Assembly: GCA_016210895.1 (NCBI GenBank)
Contig: JACQTG010000184.1
Coordinates: forward strand, 1-18,404
Reading direction: 5' to 3'
Length of the DNA: 18,404 nucleotides
Source of the DNA: Acidobacteriota bacterium
GTDB lineage: Bacteria; Acidobacteriota; Terriglobia; Acidoferrales; 2-02-FULL-67-57
Shown: one piece after another, positions 1 through 6,154 of the stretch
Numbering within the stretch: position 1 is the first letter of the stretch
Layout: the number at the start of each line of letters is the position of its first letter
The notes under the pieces: model-generated
Told to the model about the DNA's origin: nothing
The model's database searches: none
What the model saw: the letters and a program-made list of their open reading frames with translations, nothing else
Translations under genes and position numbers: made by a program

Positions 1-656
1 ACACGAACGTGCCGAACCTCTTCCTGCCAGTGGGTGACCTCCTCGGCCGGCATTATGGGAGCCAAGCGTTCGAGCGGCTGCGAGTCCGACTGGCTGCGAA
101 TCACTTCCTTTTCGCTGGCCGGCTCGGGATAGCCCATGCGGATGCGGAGCAAGAAGCGGTCGAGTTGCGATTCGGGCAGGGGATAGGTGCCGTGGTGTTC
201 GATGGGGTTCTGTGTCGCCAGCACGACAAAGGGCTTGGGCAGCGGGTGGGTGCAATTGTCGACCGTAACCTGGCCCTCGTTCATCGCCTCCAGCAGCGCC
301 GACTGGGTCTTGGGCGTGGTGCGGTTGATCTCATCGGCCAGCACTACGTTGGCGAAGACGGGCCCGTGCTTGAACGTGAAGCGCTGCTCATGCTGGTTGT
401 AGACCGAGATGCCGATGACGTCGCTGGGCAGCAGATCGGAGGTGAACTGGATGCGCTGGAAGGTGCAGTTGAAGCAGCGCGAGAGCGCCCGGGCCAGCAT
501 CGTCTTGCCCACGCCGGGGACGTCTTCGATCAGCAGATGCCCGCGGGCAAACAAAGCCACCAAAGCTAGCTTGATGGCGTCGTCCTTGCCCTTGATGACC
601 GTGCCGATGGCACGCTGCAGTTCGGCCAACTGGCTGGCGGTCTCGGTTCGGTCCAT
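1..656 (-). CDS. MoxR-family AAA+ ATPase, N-terminal part (runs off left edge)
   Basis: Reading the minus strand from the ATG at 656-654 gives 218 residues without a stop before the window edge, so the C-terminus is missing. Visible motifs are Walker A (GVGKT, residues 48-52, after LLIEDVP), Walker B (VLADE, 105-109, followed by [16 protein letters not shown]) and sensor 1 (ATQNP, 147-151). The stretch LPESQLDRF follows. This set is diagnostic of MoxR ATPases, cytoplasmic AAA+ chaperones that usually act with VWA-domain partners to mature or activate envelope or enzyme complexes. A GGAAGGG-type ribosome site lies about 10 nt upstream of the start. The gene diverges from the tRNA-Val gene, so its promoter must lie in or beyond the tRNA. 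The VWA/DUF58 partner usual for this family would lie outside the window on the left. The family is certain; the substrate is unknown. Confidence 0.95.
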   Translation of the reverse strand, partial: MDRTETASQLAELQRAIGTVIKGKDDAIKLALVALFARGHLLIEDVPGVGKTMLARALSRCFNCTFQRIQFTSDLLPSDVIGISVYNQHEQRFTFKHGPVFANVVLADEINRTTPKTQSALLEAMNEGQVTVDNCTHPLPKPFVVLATQNPIEHHGTYPLPESQLDRFLLRIRMGYPEPASEKEVIRSQSDSQPLERLAPIMPAEEVTHWQEEVRHVR

Positions 657-658
657 GC

Positions 659-687
659 TTGCGAGCCCTTCCAAACTGCCCTAGAAT
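659..687 (+). promoter_or_regulatory. Sigma70-type promoter of tRNA-Val
   Basis: TTGCGA (659-664), a 17-nt spacer and TAGAAT (682-687) match the consensus at 4/6 and 5/6. The predicted start near 694 is only about two bases before the mature tRNA 5' end at 696, which fits a tRNA promoter. The -35 hexamer lies next to the divergent moxR start codon. Confidence 0.6.
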
Positions 688-695
688 CGCTCCGT

Positions 696-771
696 GGGCG
701 CTTAGCTCAGCGGCTAGAGCGCTCCCCTCACACGGGAGAGGTCGTAGGTTCGAATCCTACAGCGCCCACCA
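696..771 (+). tRNA. tRNA-Val (anticodon CAC)
   Basis: A complete cloverleaf can be drawn: acceptor GGGCGCT/AGCGCCC, D-stem GCTC/GAGC, anticodon stem CTCCC/GGGAG with loop CTCACAC, and T-stem GTAGG/CCTAC with loop TTCGAAT. The discriminator is A768 and CCA is encoded at 769-771. The loop places CAC at positions 34-36, which reads the valine codon GUG. The body is 73 nt plus CCA, with a short variable loop. The T-arm and acceptor end are duplicated just downstream. Confidence 0.96.
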
Positions 772-776
772 CCGCC

Positions 777-825
777 GGTTCGAATCCTATCCTTCGACTT
801 CGCTCAGGACAGACAGCGCCCACCA
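777..825 (+). repeat. Second copy of tRNA-Val 3' end, split by a 24-nt palindrome-like insert
   Basis: GGTTCGAATCCTA (777-789) repeats 747-759, and CAGCGCCCACCA (814-825) repeats 760-771. In the tRNA these two pieces are contiguous. Here 24 nt (790-813) separate them. The insert begins TCCTTCGACTTCGC and continues TCAGGACAGA, so it carries TCCT/AGGA at its ends like a short imperfect palindrome. The copy starts only five bases after the tRNA CCA. It looks like a tandem duplication of the tRNA 3' end later invaded by a small dispersed repeat, or a remnant of repeated site-specific integration. No integrase is present in the window. Confidence 0.75.
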
Positions 826-850
826 TTCTTCGCTGAAGCCACCTCCAATG

Positions 851-874
851 AAAAAGGCGCGGCAACCCCGCGCC
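851..874 (-). terminator. Possible intrinsic terminator for a minus-strand transcript
   Basis: On the minus strand GGCGCGG and CCGCGCC (7 bp, 5-nt loop) are followed directly by TTTTT (855-851). On the plus strand no T-run follows, so the hairpin points leftwards. No minus-strand gene to its right is convincing, and a TACAAT hexamer on the same strand (900-895) has only a poor -35. It may end an antisense transcript or a very short RNA. The rest of 826-944 holds nothing I recognise. Confidence 0.4.
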
Positions 875-944
875 CTCCCCATCGAACGGCCCCGATTGTA
901 GCGGAAACCTGGCAAGAGGAAAACACCTTTTGCTGTGCCTCTGC

Positions 945-973
945 TTGACTTTCCCAGAACGCACCGGTAGCGT
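945..973 (+). promoter_or_regulatory. Weak candidate promoter for the DUF4149 gene
   Basis: TTGACT (945-950), a 17-nt spacer and TAGCGT (968-973). The -35 is good (5/6) but the -10 matches at only 3/6. It lies about 25 nt before the chosen start codon at 999. Confidence 0.3.
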
Positions 974-998
974 CCCTGCGCGGGAGCGCGGCGTTAAA

Positions 999-1487
999 AT
1001 GCTCGCGGCGGCGCGGTATGTGGAAGTAATGGCGCTGGGGGTTTGGCTGGGCGGGATCGTGTTATTCAGTTTCATTGTGGCGCCGGCCCTCTTTCAGGTA
1101 TTGGGCAATCGGCATCTTGCCGGCGACGTTGTGACGGTGGTGCTAAACCGGCTTTATGCTTTGAGCTACATTTGCGGGGCCATCTATCTGCTAGGCCTGC
1201 TGGTGGAGAAACGCGAGCCGAGTGACCGCACCTGGATTGCCCTAGAAGTGGGGCTGGTGGCGCTGCTGCTTCTGGTCACGCTCTATTCCGACTATTTTCT
1301 CGGCCAGCGCATGGACAGGCTGCGCGCGGAGATGAAGTCTCTGTTTGGTTCGGTGGATCAGACGGCGGTGGAGTATCCGCTGCGAGTCACCTTCAATCGT
1401 TATCATCGTGTTTCGGTCGCGTTGATGACGGGAACCCTGGCGGGCATTCTCGCGCTCTTGGGGCTTCTGCTCCGGCGCTGGCGGTAG
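999..1487 (+). CDS. DUF4149 integral membrane protein
   Basis: A 162-residue membrane protein with four predicted membrane segments, near residues 9-34, 54-69, 79-98 and 139-158. The first contains GVWLGGIVLFSFIVAPALF, a composition typical of the DUF4149 / TMEM205-like family. A charged stretch (about 102-135) separates segments 3 and 4. I chose the ATG at 999, which has GGGAG about 12 nt upstream and leads straight into the first membrane segment. A TTG at 930 in the same frame would only add a non-conserved leader. The gap to the next gene is 38 nt. The family's molecular function is not established, and nothing here narrows it beyond a small membrane protein. Confidence 0.8.
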   Translation: MLAAARYVEVMALGVWLGGIVLFSFIVAPALFQVLGNRHLAGDVVTVVLNRLYALSYICGAIYLLGLLVEKREPSDRTWIALEVGLVALLLLVTLYSDYFLGQRMDRLRAEMKSLFGSVDQTAVEYPLRVTFNRYHRVSVALMTGTLAGILALLGLLLRRWR

Positions 1488-1525
1488 CCAAAGGAAAGGG
1501 CCGTCTCAGCTAACGGTGAAAAAGC

Positions 1526-2623
1526 GTGCTGCGGACAGGCATCATCGGGTTCCCGCAGGTGGGGAAGACATCTCTGTTACGGATTCTCAGCGGCAGTCAC
1601 GCCGGCGCCCCGCACGATGTGGCGCCACACCTAGGTGTCGCATGCGTTCCTGACCCGCGGCTCGATGAGCTGGCGCGGATTCATCGGGCGAAGAAGGTTA
1701 CCCGCGCCCAACTGGAGTACCTCGATGGCCCGGCGCTGGTGAACGAGCCGGAAAAAGACGCCGTGGCGCTGGCTCACTACCGCCAAGTGGATGCCCTGGC
1801 GCACGTGGTCCGCGCCTTTCGTGACCCCGCTGTACCACACCTGCCGGGAGAGGTGAATCCGGCGCGCGATAGTGTGAGCCTCGAAACCGAGCTCTTGCTG
1901 ATTGACCTCGACGCGGCTACCACGCGCCTGGAGAAGCTTGAGCGCGAACTCAAAAAGACGCACACGCCGGAGCTCGAGCACGAACGGTCGGCATTGAGTC
2001 GCTGTCGCGAGCAGCTGGCCGCCGAAACACCGCTGCGCGCCCTAACCTGGAGCGAAGAGGAGCTACGGGTCTTGCGAGGATTTATGTTTCTTACGGCCAA
2101 ACCGGTACTCCACATTCTGAATGCGGGCGATGAAGAAGCCCGGGAACTCGACCGCGCCGTCGACCGGTACGCCTTGGCGCAGCTCGTCGGCCAGGCGAGC
2201 GTGCGGGTCACGGCAATGTGCGGCAAGATCGAAGCTGAGCTGGCCGAGCTGGAGGAGGCCGAAGCCGCCGAATTCCTGGCGAGCTATGGCCTGAAAGAGT
2301 CGGCCCGTGAACGGGTGCTGCACGAGACGCTGGCCGTGCTCAACTTGATTACGTTCTTCACCGTCAGCGAGCGCGAATGCCGTGCCTGGCTTGCGCCGCG
2401 TGGCACCACGGCCCTGGCAGCGGCCGGGCTCGTGCACAGCGACTTTGCCGAGCGGTTCATCAAGGCGGAAGTGATTCCCTGGCAGGAGCTCGTCGCCGCC
2501 GGTGGTCTGGCCGAAGCCCGTACGCAAGGAAAGATTCGCTTGGAAGGCAAAGAGGCTGAGGTGGCTGATGGCGACGTCCTCTACATCCGCCATGGAGCGC
2601 ATCGGGGAAGGGCAGAGAAGTGA
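1526..2623 (+). CDS. YchF-like (Obg/TRAFAC) P-loop protein with degenerate switch motifs and C-terminal TGS/DUF933 domain
   Basis: A 365-residue protein that aligns by eye with YchF over its whole length. The G1 loop GFPQVGKT (residues 8-15) is intact. YchF's VDIAGLVKGASKGEGLGN (G3 and switch II) is replaced by LDGPALVNEPEKDAVALA from residue 66, so DxxG is lost (D67-G-P-A70) and the glycine-rich switch is gone and shortened. The G2 region lacks the FxCTI signature. The adenine-preferring NxxE position reads NAGD (199-202). The coiled-coil (about 120-170) and C-terminal TGS/DUF933 domain (about 278-358, with LITFFT, GTTALAAAGLVHSDF and GKIRLEGKE) are well kept. Canonical YchF is a ribosome-associated ATPase. 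This one probably still binds nucleotide but may hydrolyse it poorly. The start is GTG at 1526 with a weak ribosome site. The stop overlaps the ZIP gene by 4 bp. Confidence 0.85.
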   Translation: MLRTGIIGFPQVGKTSLLRILSGSHAGAPHDVAPHLGVACVPDPRLDELARIHRAKKVTRAQLEYLDGPALVNEPEKDAVALAHYRQVDALAHVVRAFRDPAVPHLPGEVNPARDSVSLETELLLIDLDAATTRLEKLERELKKTHTPELEHERSALSRCREQLAAETPLRALTWSEEELRVLRGFMFLTAKPVLHILNAGDEEARELDRAVDRYALAQLVGQASVRVTAMCGKIEAELAELEEAEAAEFLASYGLKESARERVLHETLAVLNLITFFTVSERECRAWLAPRGTTALAAAGLVHSDFAERFIKAEVIPWQELVAAGGLAEARTQGKIRLEGKEAEVADGDVLYIRHGAHRGRAEK

Positions 2624-3348
2624 GTCCGCTCGTGTCGAGTTTCGTCTTGGGGCTGACGGCTGCCACGGCCACCGTGGTGGGCGGGCTGATCGTGCTCGAG
2701 CACACGTGGAAGCGGGTGTACCTGAAATACTTCCTGGCGCTCGGCTCGGGCTTCATGTTGGCCACGGCCTTGCTCGAGATGGTGCCGGAAAGTCTGTCGC
2801 GCGCGGGGGAGCTGGCCCTGGTGTTCGTACTGGCGGGTTACCTCCTGGTGCACTTTTTCGAGCACACCATCAGCCCGCATTTCCACTTCGGGGAAGAAGT
2901 TCACCTCGAGGAGATGATTAATCCCCGTGTGGGCTATACGGCCGTGCTGGGGATGATCATCCACAGCTTCTTCGATGGTGTGGCCATTGCCGCTGGCTTT
3001 GTAGTTTCCGGCTGGCTCGGGATGGTCATCTTCCTGGCGGTTTTTCTGCACAAGATTCCCGACGGGTTCACGGTGGCGTCGCTGCTGATAGCGAGCGGCT
3101 ACCGCCAACGCACGGCGGTGTGGGCGACGGTGCTGCTTGGCGTGGCGACGCTCGTCGGTGTAGCCGCGATGTGGCTGCTGCGAGCCGAGGTGAGTTGGGG
3201 GTTGGCGCTGGCCGCTGGTGCGACGCTCTACGTCGCTGCCTCCGACCTGATGCCCGAGGTCAACCGCGAGCCCGGCATCAAAATGCCCCTCTGGGTTTTC
3301 GTCGGCGTGGCTCTTATGTTGGGCTTGAAATCTCTGTTGGGGGTCTAG
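2620..3348 (+). CDS. ZIP-family divalent metal transporter
   Basis: A 242-residue protein with about eight hydrophobic segments. The metal-site helices carry HSFFDGVAIAAG (His115, Asp119) and HKIPDGFTVASL (His144, Pro147, Asp148), corresponding to the paired HxxxDG and HNxPEG motifs of ZIP helices 4 and 5. A loop before helix 4 is rich in His and acidic residues (about 81-98), as is common for the variable metal-binding loop. ZIP proteins move Zn2+, Fe2+ or Mn2+ into the cytoplasm; the ion is not predictable here. The GTG start at 2620 overlaps the upstream TGA (GTGA), with GGGGAAGGG just before it, so translational coupling to the YchF-like gene is likely. The gap to the next gene is 3 nt. 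The family is secure; the direction and ion are inferred. Confidence 0.9.
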   Translation: MSPLVSSFVLGLTAATATVVGGLIVLEHTWKRVYLKYFLALGSGFMLATALLEMVPESLSRAGELALVFVLAGYLLVHFFEHTISPHFHFGEEVHLEEMINPRVGYTAVLGMIIHSFFDGVAIAAGFVVSGWLGMVIFLAVFLHKIPDGFTVASLLIASGYRQRTAVWATVLLGVATLVGVAAMWLLRAEVSWGLALAAGATLYVAASDLMPEVNREPGIKMPLWVFVGVALMLGLKSLLGV

Positions 3349-3351
3349 GCC

Positions 3352-4077
3352 GTGCCAAGGGGCGTGGCTGTAGACCGCCTGGTACGGCAAGTGCAAGCTG
3401 AATTGGTGCAAAGAGCCCGCCCGGCAGTAGCCCGGCAAGCCCAGAGTTTTTTCAAAGACGATGACCGCGTGCCGATACGAGGCGTGCGGGCGGCCGAGGT
3501 CCAGCGCATCGCCGCATCAGCCCGGAAGGCGTTGCGGCAAGGGCAGACGTCTGACGCGCTGCGGGTTGCCGAGCGGCTGCTGGCGAGCCGCTGGCTGGAA
3601 GACAAGATCGCCGCCGTCTACGTAGCCTCTAGGTTTACGCGGAAATTTGGGCCGGCAGAGTTTCATCGCAGCGAGCGCTGGCTCGGCTACGTGACTGACT
3701 GGGCCAGCTGCGACGGCCTTTCGACGGCCGTGCTAGGGCCACAACTCGTGACGGACGGCAAGCGCATGCAGCGGACCTTTCTCTGGGCTCAGTCAAAGAA
3801 TCGTTGGTGCCGGCGTGCGGCAGCGGTGAGTTTAATCCCGGCAGCGCGCCAGGGGCTTTATACCCGCACAGTTTTCCGACTGGCCCGGCGGCTGTATCGT
3901 GACCCCGACGATATGGTGCAGAAGGGCGTCGGCTGGCTGCTGAAGGAGACGAGCAAGGCGCGGCGGCCAGCGGTGGTCAGCTTTCTCCTGGGAATCAAAA
4001 AGGATGCCCCACGCCTGGTGCTTCGCTATGCTTCGGAGAAGCTACCCCGCGAAGAACGCCGCCGGGTATTGGCATAG
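3352..4077 (+). CDS. AlkD-like DNA alkylation repair protein (HEAT-like repeats)
   Basis: A 241-residue all-helical, Arg-rich protein matching the DNA alkylation repair family (COG4912). The signature pieces are present in order: VTDWASCDGLS (Trp117 and Asp121, spaced as the catalytic Trp/Asp pair of Bacillus cereus AlkD), NRWCRRAAAVSLI (150-162, with the DNA-contacting Arg) and QKGVGWLLKE (190-199, Trp195). AlkD is a glycosylase removing positively charged N3- and N7-alkylpurines without base flipping. The GTG at 3352 has GGGGG about 9 nt upstream; a GTG at 3364 is an in-frame alternative. It follows the ZIP gene by 3 nt and probably shares its transcript. The family is confident; activity is inferred from the conserved residues. 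Confidence 0.85.
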   Translation: MPRGVAVDRLVRQVQAELVQRARPAVARQAQSFFKDDDRVPIRGVRAAEVQRIAASARKALRQGQTSDALRVAERLLASRWLEDKIAAVYVASRFTRKFGPAEFHRSERWLGYVTDWASCDGLSTAVLGPQLVTDGKRMQRTFLWAQSKNRWCRRAAAVSLIPAARQGLYTRTVFRLARRLYRDPDDMVQKGVGWLLKETSKARRPAVVSFLLGIKKDAPRLVLRYASEKLPREERRRVLA

Positions 4078-4109
4078 CAACCTTTTGGCCGGCAGCGGGT
4101 TAGATAAAG

Positions 4110-4724
4110 ATGGAGGCCATGGCGGCTGAGAGCGATGAGCAGCAGATGCTGCGGCTCAAGGCCGGTGAGGTGGAAACCCTCGCCAGCCTGGTTGAAAAGT
4201 ACCGCACGCCGCTCGTGCACTTCCTCTATCGGATGGTACACGACGCCGCCGTGGCCGAGGAGCTAGCCCAGGAGGTTTTCATTCGGGTCTACCGGGCGCG
4301 CAAGAGCTACCGCCCGCGGGCGAAGTTCTCAACTTGGCTGTTCACCATTGCCACGAACCTGGCGCTGAACAGCCTGCGCGACGGCCGGCTGCGGCGGGCG
4401 GCGGAAATGCCGCTCGAAACCAGCCCCGGGGAAGGCCCGGAGAGAGCGGTGGAGGCGACGGATCCCAAGCCGACGATGGAGCAACACCTGCTCGAAGCGG
4501 AACGCCTGGCGCTGATCCGGCGGGCGGTGGAGGAGCTGCCGGAGAAGCAGCGCCTGGCGGTGCTCCTGCACAAGTATCAGGAGTTGGACTATGCCGAGAT
4601 TGCCGACATCCTGGGCTGCTCGGAGAGCGCGCTGAAGTCGCTGTTGTTTCGCGCCTATGAGGCGTTGCGGGTGAAGCTGCGTCCCTTGTTGGGCGGGAGA
4701 GCGGTGCAGGGAGCGAGACAATGA
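4110..4724 (+). CDS. ECF-type RNA polymerase sigma factor (RpoE-like)
   Basis: A 204-residue protein with the two domains of extracytoplasmic-function sigma factors. Region 2 (about 26-92) contains AEELAQEVFIRVYRARKSY and FSTWLFTIATNLALNSLRD. After an acidic linker, region 4 (about 134-189) contains LPEKQRLAVLLHKYQELDYAEIADILG and the helix SESALKSLLFRAYEALR. There is no region 1 or 3, as expected. Such factors redirect RNA polymerase on release from a membrane anti-sigma factor. The first ATG (4110) is taken; the ATG at 4119 is possible. The stop overlaps the anti-sigma start in ATGA, so the pair is translationally coupled. The target promoters are unknown, and I see no convincing ECF promoter before the gene. 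Confidence 0.95.
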   Translation: MEAMAAESDEQQMLRLKAGEVETLASLVEKYRTPLVHFLYRMVHDAAVAEELAQEVFIRVYRARKSYRPRAKFSTWLFTIATNLALNSLRDGRLRRAAEMPLETSPGEGPERAVEATDPKPTMEQHLLEAERLALIRRAVEELPEKQRLAVLLHKYQELDYAEIADILGCSESALKSLLFRAYEALRVKLRPLLGGRAVQGARQ

Positions 4725-5230
4725 GTGGAAATGAGCATCTGCGGGAAGAGCAGGTGGTGCCCTATCTCGACAAGCGGCTCGGGGCGGCGGAGCGCGCGGC
4801 CATTGACGGCCATCTGCAAAGCTGTGCCGAGTGCCGCACACGCGTGGCCGGGCTTCGCGGTGTCTTGGACGTGCTCGGCGAGTGGCGCGCGGCCGATCCC
4901 TCTCCGGGCCTCGTGGCTGCCGTGCGGACGCGGGTGGAAGCAGAAGCGCGGGCAAAGGCTTGGCCGTGGAGATGGCGGTGGGTCTACGCAGGCGTGGTAG
5001 TCGCTGCCGCGGTGATTCTACTCGTGGTAGGCGTGTGGTCGCCGACTCCTTCGCCCCCCACCGGCGCAGGAACGGAATTCACCCAAAGCAGTGAGCCCAC
5101 GGGCGTGAGTGACGACTTGGCCACGGTCGAACCGGTGATCCTCGAGGACTATGACCTTTTGCGCGACTTCGACATTCTCTTTGAGGTACCCGCGACCACT
5201 GGTACGACGCCGGAGAAGCGCGGAACGTGA
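4721..5230 (+). CDS. Zinc-finger anti-sigma factor with one transmembrane segment
   Basis: A 169-residue protein. Residues 11-40 (VVPYLDKRLGAAERAAIDGHLQSCAEC) form the anti-sigma zinc domain with His31, Cys35 and Cys38 in HxxxCxxC spacing (zf-HC2 type). A helical linker leads to one membrane segment (about 87-107, WVYAGVVVAAAVILLVVGVW). An outer tail of about 60 acidic, Ser/Thr/Pro-rich residues follows. This topology (cytoplasmic sigma-binding domain, membrane anchor, periplasmic sensor tail) is that of ECF regulators. The tail is short and has no recognisable sensor domain, so sensing may involve the downstream DUF3106 protein. That is inference from the 4-bp overlaps on both sides (ATGA with the sigma gene, GTGA with the next gene). 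Confidence 0.9.
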   Translation: MSGNEHLREEQVVPYLDKRLGAAERAAIDGHLQSCAECRTRVAGLRGVLDVLGEWRAADPSPGLVAAVRTRVEAEARAKAWPWRWRWVYAGVVVAAAVILLVVGVWSPTPSPPTGAGTEFTQSSEPTGVSDDLATVEPVILEDYDLLRDFDILFEVPATTGTTPEKRGT

Positions 5231-5910
5231 AGCGCAAGCTGATAACACTGGCGTTACTCGCAGGCCTACTACTAGGTCTGGCTCCGGCTGCGGTTGAAGC
5301 CTTCGCTCAGATGGTGCCGCAGCGAGAGCAAGTGCAGCGGGCCCCAGGGGAGGGGCGGCGACGACCGCGGGCGCAGGCGCGGCGGGCGGCACGCCAGCGT
5401 CCACTGCTCCAACTGTTCCAGCGGCTCTCGAAACTGCCAGCGGAAGAACGGCTGCGCGCGCTCGAAAACGACGAACGCTTCCGGCGGATGCCGCCGATGC
5501 AGCAACAGCGGTTCCGTGAGCGCCTAGCGTGGTTCAACAGCTTGCCGCCGGAGCGCCAGCGGTTGATGCTGGAGCGAATGCAGCGGCTGGAAGAGTTGTC
5601 TCCGGACGAGCGCGAGCGTCTGCGGCGACGGGCCGAGCGCTTCGAGGAGCTGACGCCGGAGCAGCAGCAGCAGGCGCGCCGCATCTTCCACGCCTGGCAA
5701 CAGCTTCCACCCGAGCGGCGAGCGTTGATCCGCGAACGGGTGGTGCGGCTGCGCCCCCTGGATCAAGAGCAACGACGAGCCTTGCTTGCAGACCCGAGCT
5801 TTCTCGCACCGCTGACAGAAGATGAACGCCGTCTGCTCCGCAGCGTGCTCGAACTGGCACCGCTGATGCCGCAGATCGAGTCTCCCGCCGACCAACAGCC
5901 CAGCGAATAG
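5227..5910 (+). CDS. Exported DUF3106-like protein built of 18-residue repeats
   Basis: A 227-residue protein. It begins with a signal peptide (KRK, then a hydrophobic core of about 5-19, with a possible cleavage after AFA near residue 27). An Arg-rich linker follows. Residues 71-214 divide into eight units of exactly 18 residues, for example PPERQRLMLERMQRLEEL (107-124), SPDERERLRRRAERFEEL (125-142), TPEQQQQARRIFHAWQQL (143-160) and PPERRALIRERVVRLRPL (161-178). The shared pattern is a Pro/Glu helix cap, a charged amphipathic helix and a final Leu. Residues 53-70 may be a ninth, degenerate unit. This is DUF3106-type sequence and recalls the LTxxQ helices of Spy/CpxP-like periplasmic proteins. 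The GTG start overlaps the anti-sigma stop (GTGA), so it is the third gene of the sigma operon. Its function is unknown; a periplasmic sensor or chaperone role is a guess. Confidence 0.8.
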   Translation: MKRKLITLALLAGLLLGLAPAAVEAFAQMVPQREQVQRAPGEGRRRPRAQARRAARQRPLLQLFQRLSKLPAEERLRALENDERFRRMPPMQQQRFRERLAWFNSLPPERQRLMLERMQRLEELSPDERERLRRRAERFEELTPEQQQQARRIFHAWQQLPPERRALIRERVVRLRPLDQEQRRALLADPSFLAPLTEDERRLLRSVLELAPLMPQIESPADQQPSE

Positions 5911-5947
5911 AAGGCGAAAACAGCCGCAAAGATTTTTCTCCTCACTT

Positions 5948-5954
5948 CCACTTT
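5948..5954 (-). promoter_or_regulatory. Inverted copy of the AAAGTGG box upstream of the mraZ promoter
   Basis: CCACTTT on the plus strand is AAAGTGG on the minus strand. It lies 5 bp upstream of the -35 hexamer, facing the downstream direct repeats. It could be an auxiliary MraZ half-site. A single 7-mer can arise by chance. Confidence 0.3.
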
Positions 5955-5958
5955 CTCC

Positions 5959-5987
5959 TTGACAAGCAAAAGTCGGGTCTCTATAAG
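5959..5987 (+). promoter_or_regulatory. Main dcw operon promoter (Pmra)
   Basis: TTGACA (5959-5964), a 17-nt spacer and TATAAG (5982-5987) match sigma70 consensus at 6/6 and 5/6, the best promoter in the window. The predicted start near 5994 coincides with the first AAAGTGG box and leaves a leader of about 160 nt before mraZ. Confidence 0.85.
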
Positions 5988-5994
5988 GTGGCGC

Positions 5995-6032
5995 AAAGTG
6001 GAACAAAGTGGAGAAAAAGTGATACCCGGTGG
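5995..6032 (+). promoter_or_regulatory. MraZ operator: direct repeats of AAAGTGG
   Basis: AAAGTGG occurs at 5995-6001 and 6005-6011, AAAGTG at 6016-6021, and a degenerate GTGG at 6029-6032. The spacing is 10, 11 and about 10 bp, one helical turn. MraZ proteins are known to bind three or four direct repeats with a GTGG/TGGG core at helical spacing in the mra promoter region. The array begins at the predicted transcription start, where bound MraZ would block initiation or early elongation. Confidence 0.8.
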
Positions 6033-6066
6033 AGTGACGGGGAAAAGCGTGTGTGGCCCCCAACCC

Positions 6067-6131
6067 CAGCGGTAACTAGCGCATTTGCGCTGCATTCAGC
6101 GGCGAACTGAGTCACTTAAGCCGTTACGCTG
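6067..6131 (+). promoter_or_regulatory. Possible folded leader of the mraZ mRNA
   Basis: CAGCGGTAAC (6067-6076) can pair with GTTACGCTG (6123-6131) with one bulge. It would enclose a hairpin AGCGCA-TT-TGCGCT (6078-6091) and a small TCAG/CTGA hairpin (6096-6110). The fold matches no riboswitch I recognise. Its role is unknown, and it was paired by eye with no energy calculation. Confidence 0.3.
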
Positions 6132-6154
6132 ACGGCCAGAAGACGGGAAAGATC

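Noticed and set aside
930..998. An upstream TTG start for the DUF4149 protein
   Set aside because: The added residues are not membrane-like, would overlap the candidate promoter, and the ATG at 999 is better placed.
659..1075. Short open frames on both strands over the tRNA and its duplicate
   Set aside because: They read through the tRNA gene and the repeat, lack ribosome sites and resemble no family.
5911..5945. An intrinsic terminator after the DUF3106 gene
   Set aside because: There is a short T-run (ATTTTTC), but only a 3-bp stem can be drawn before it, which is too weak to call.
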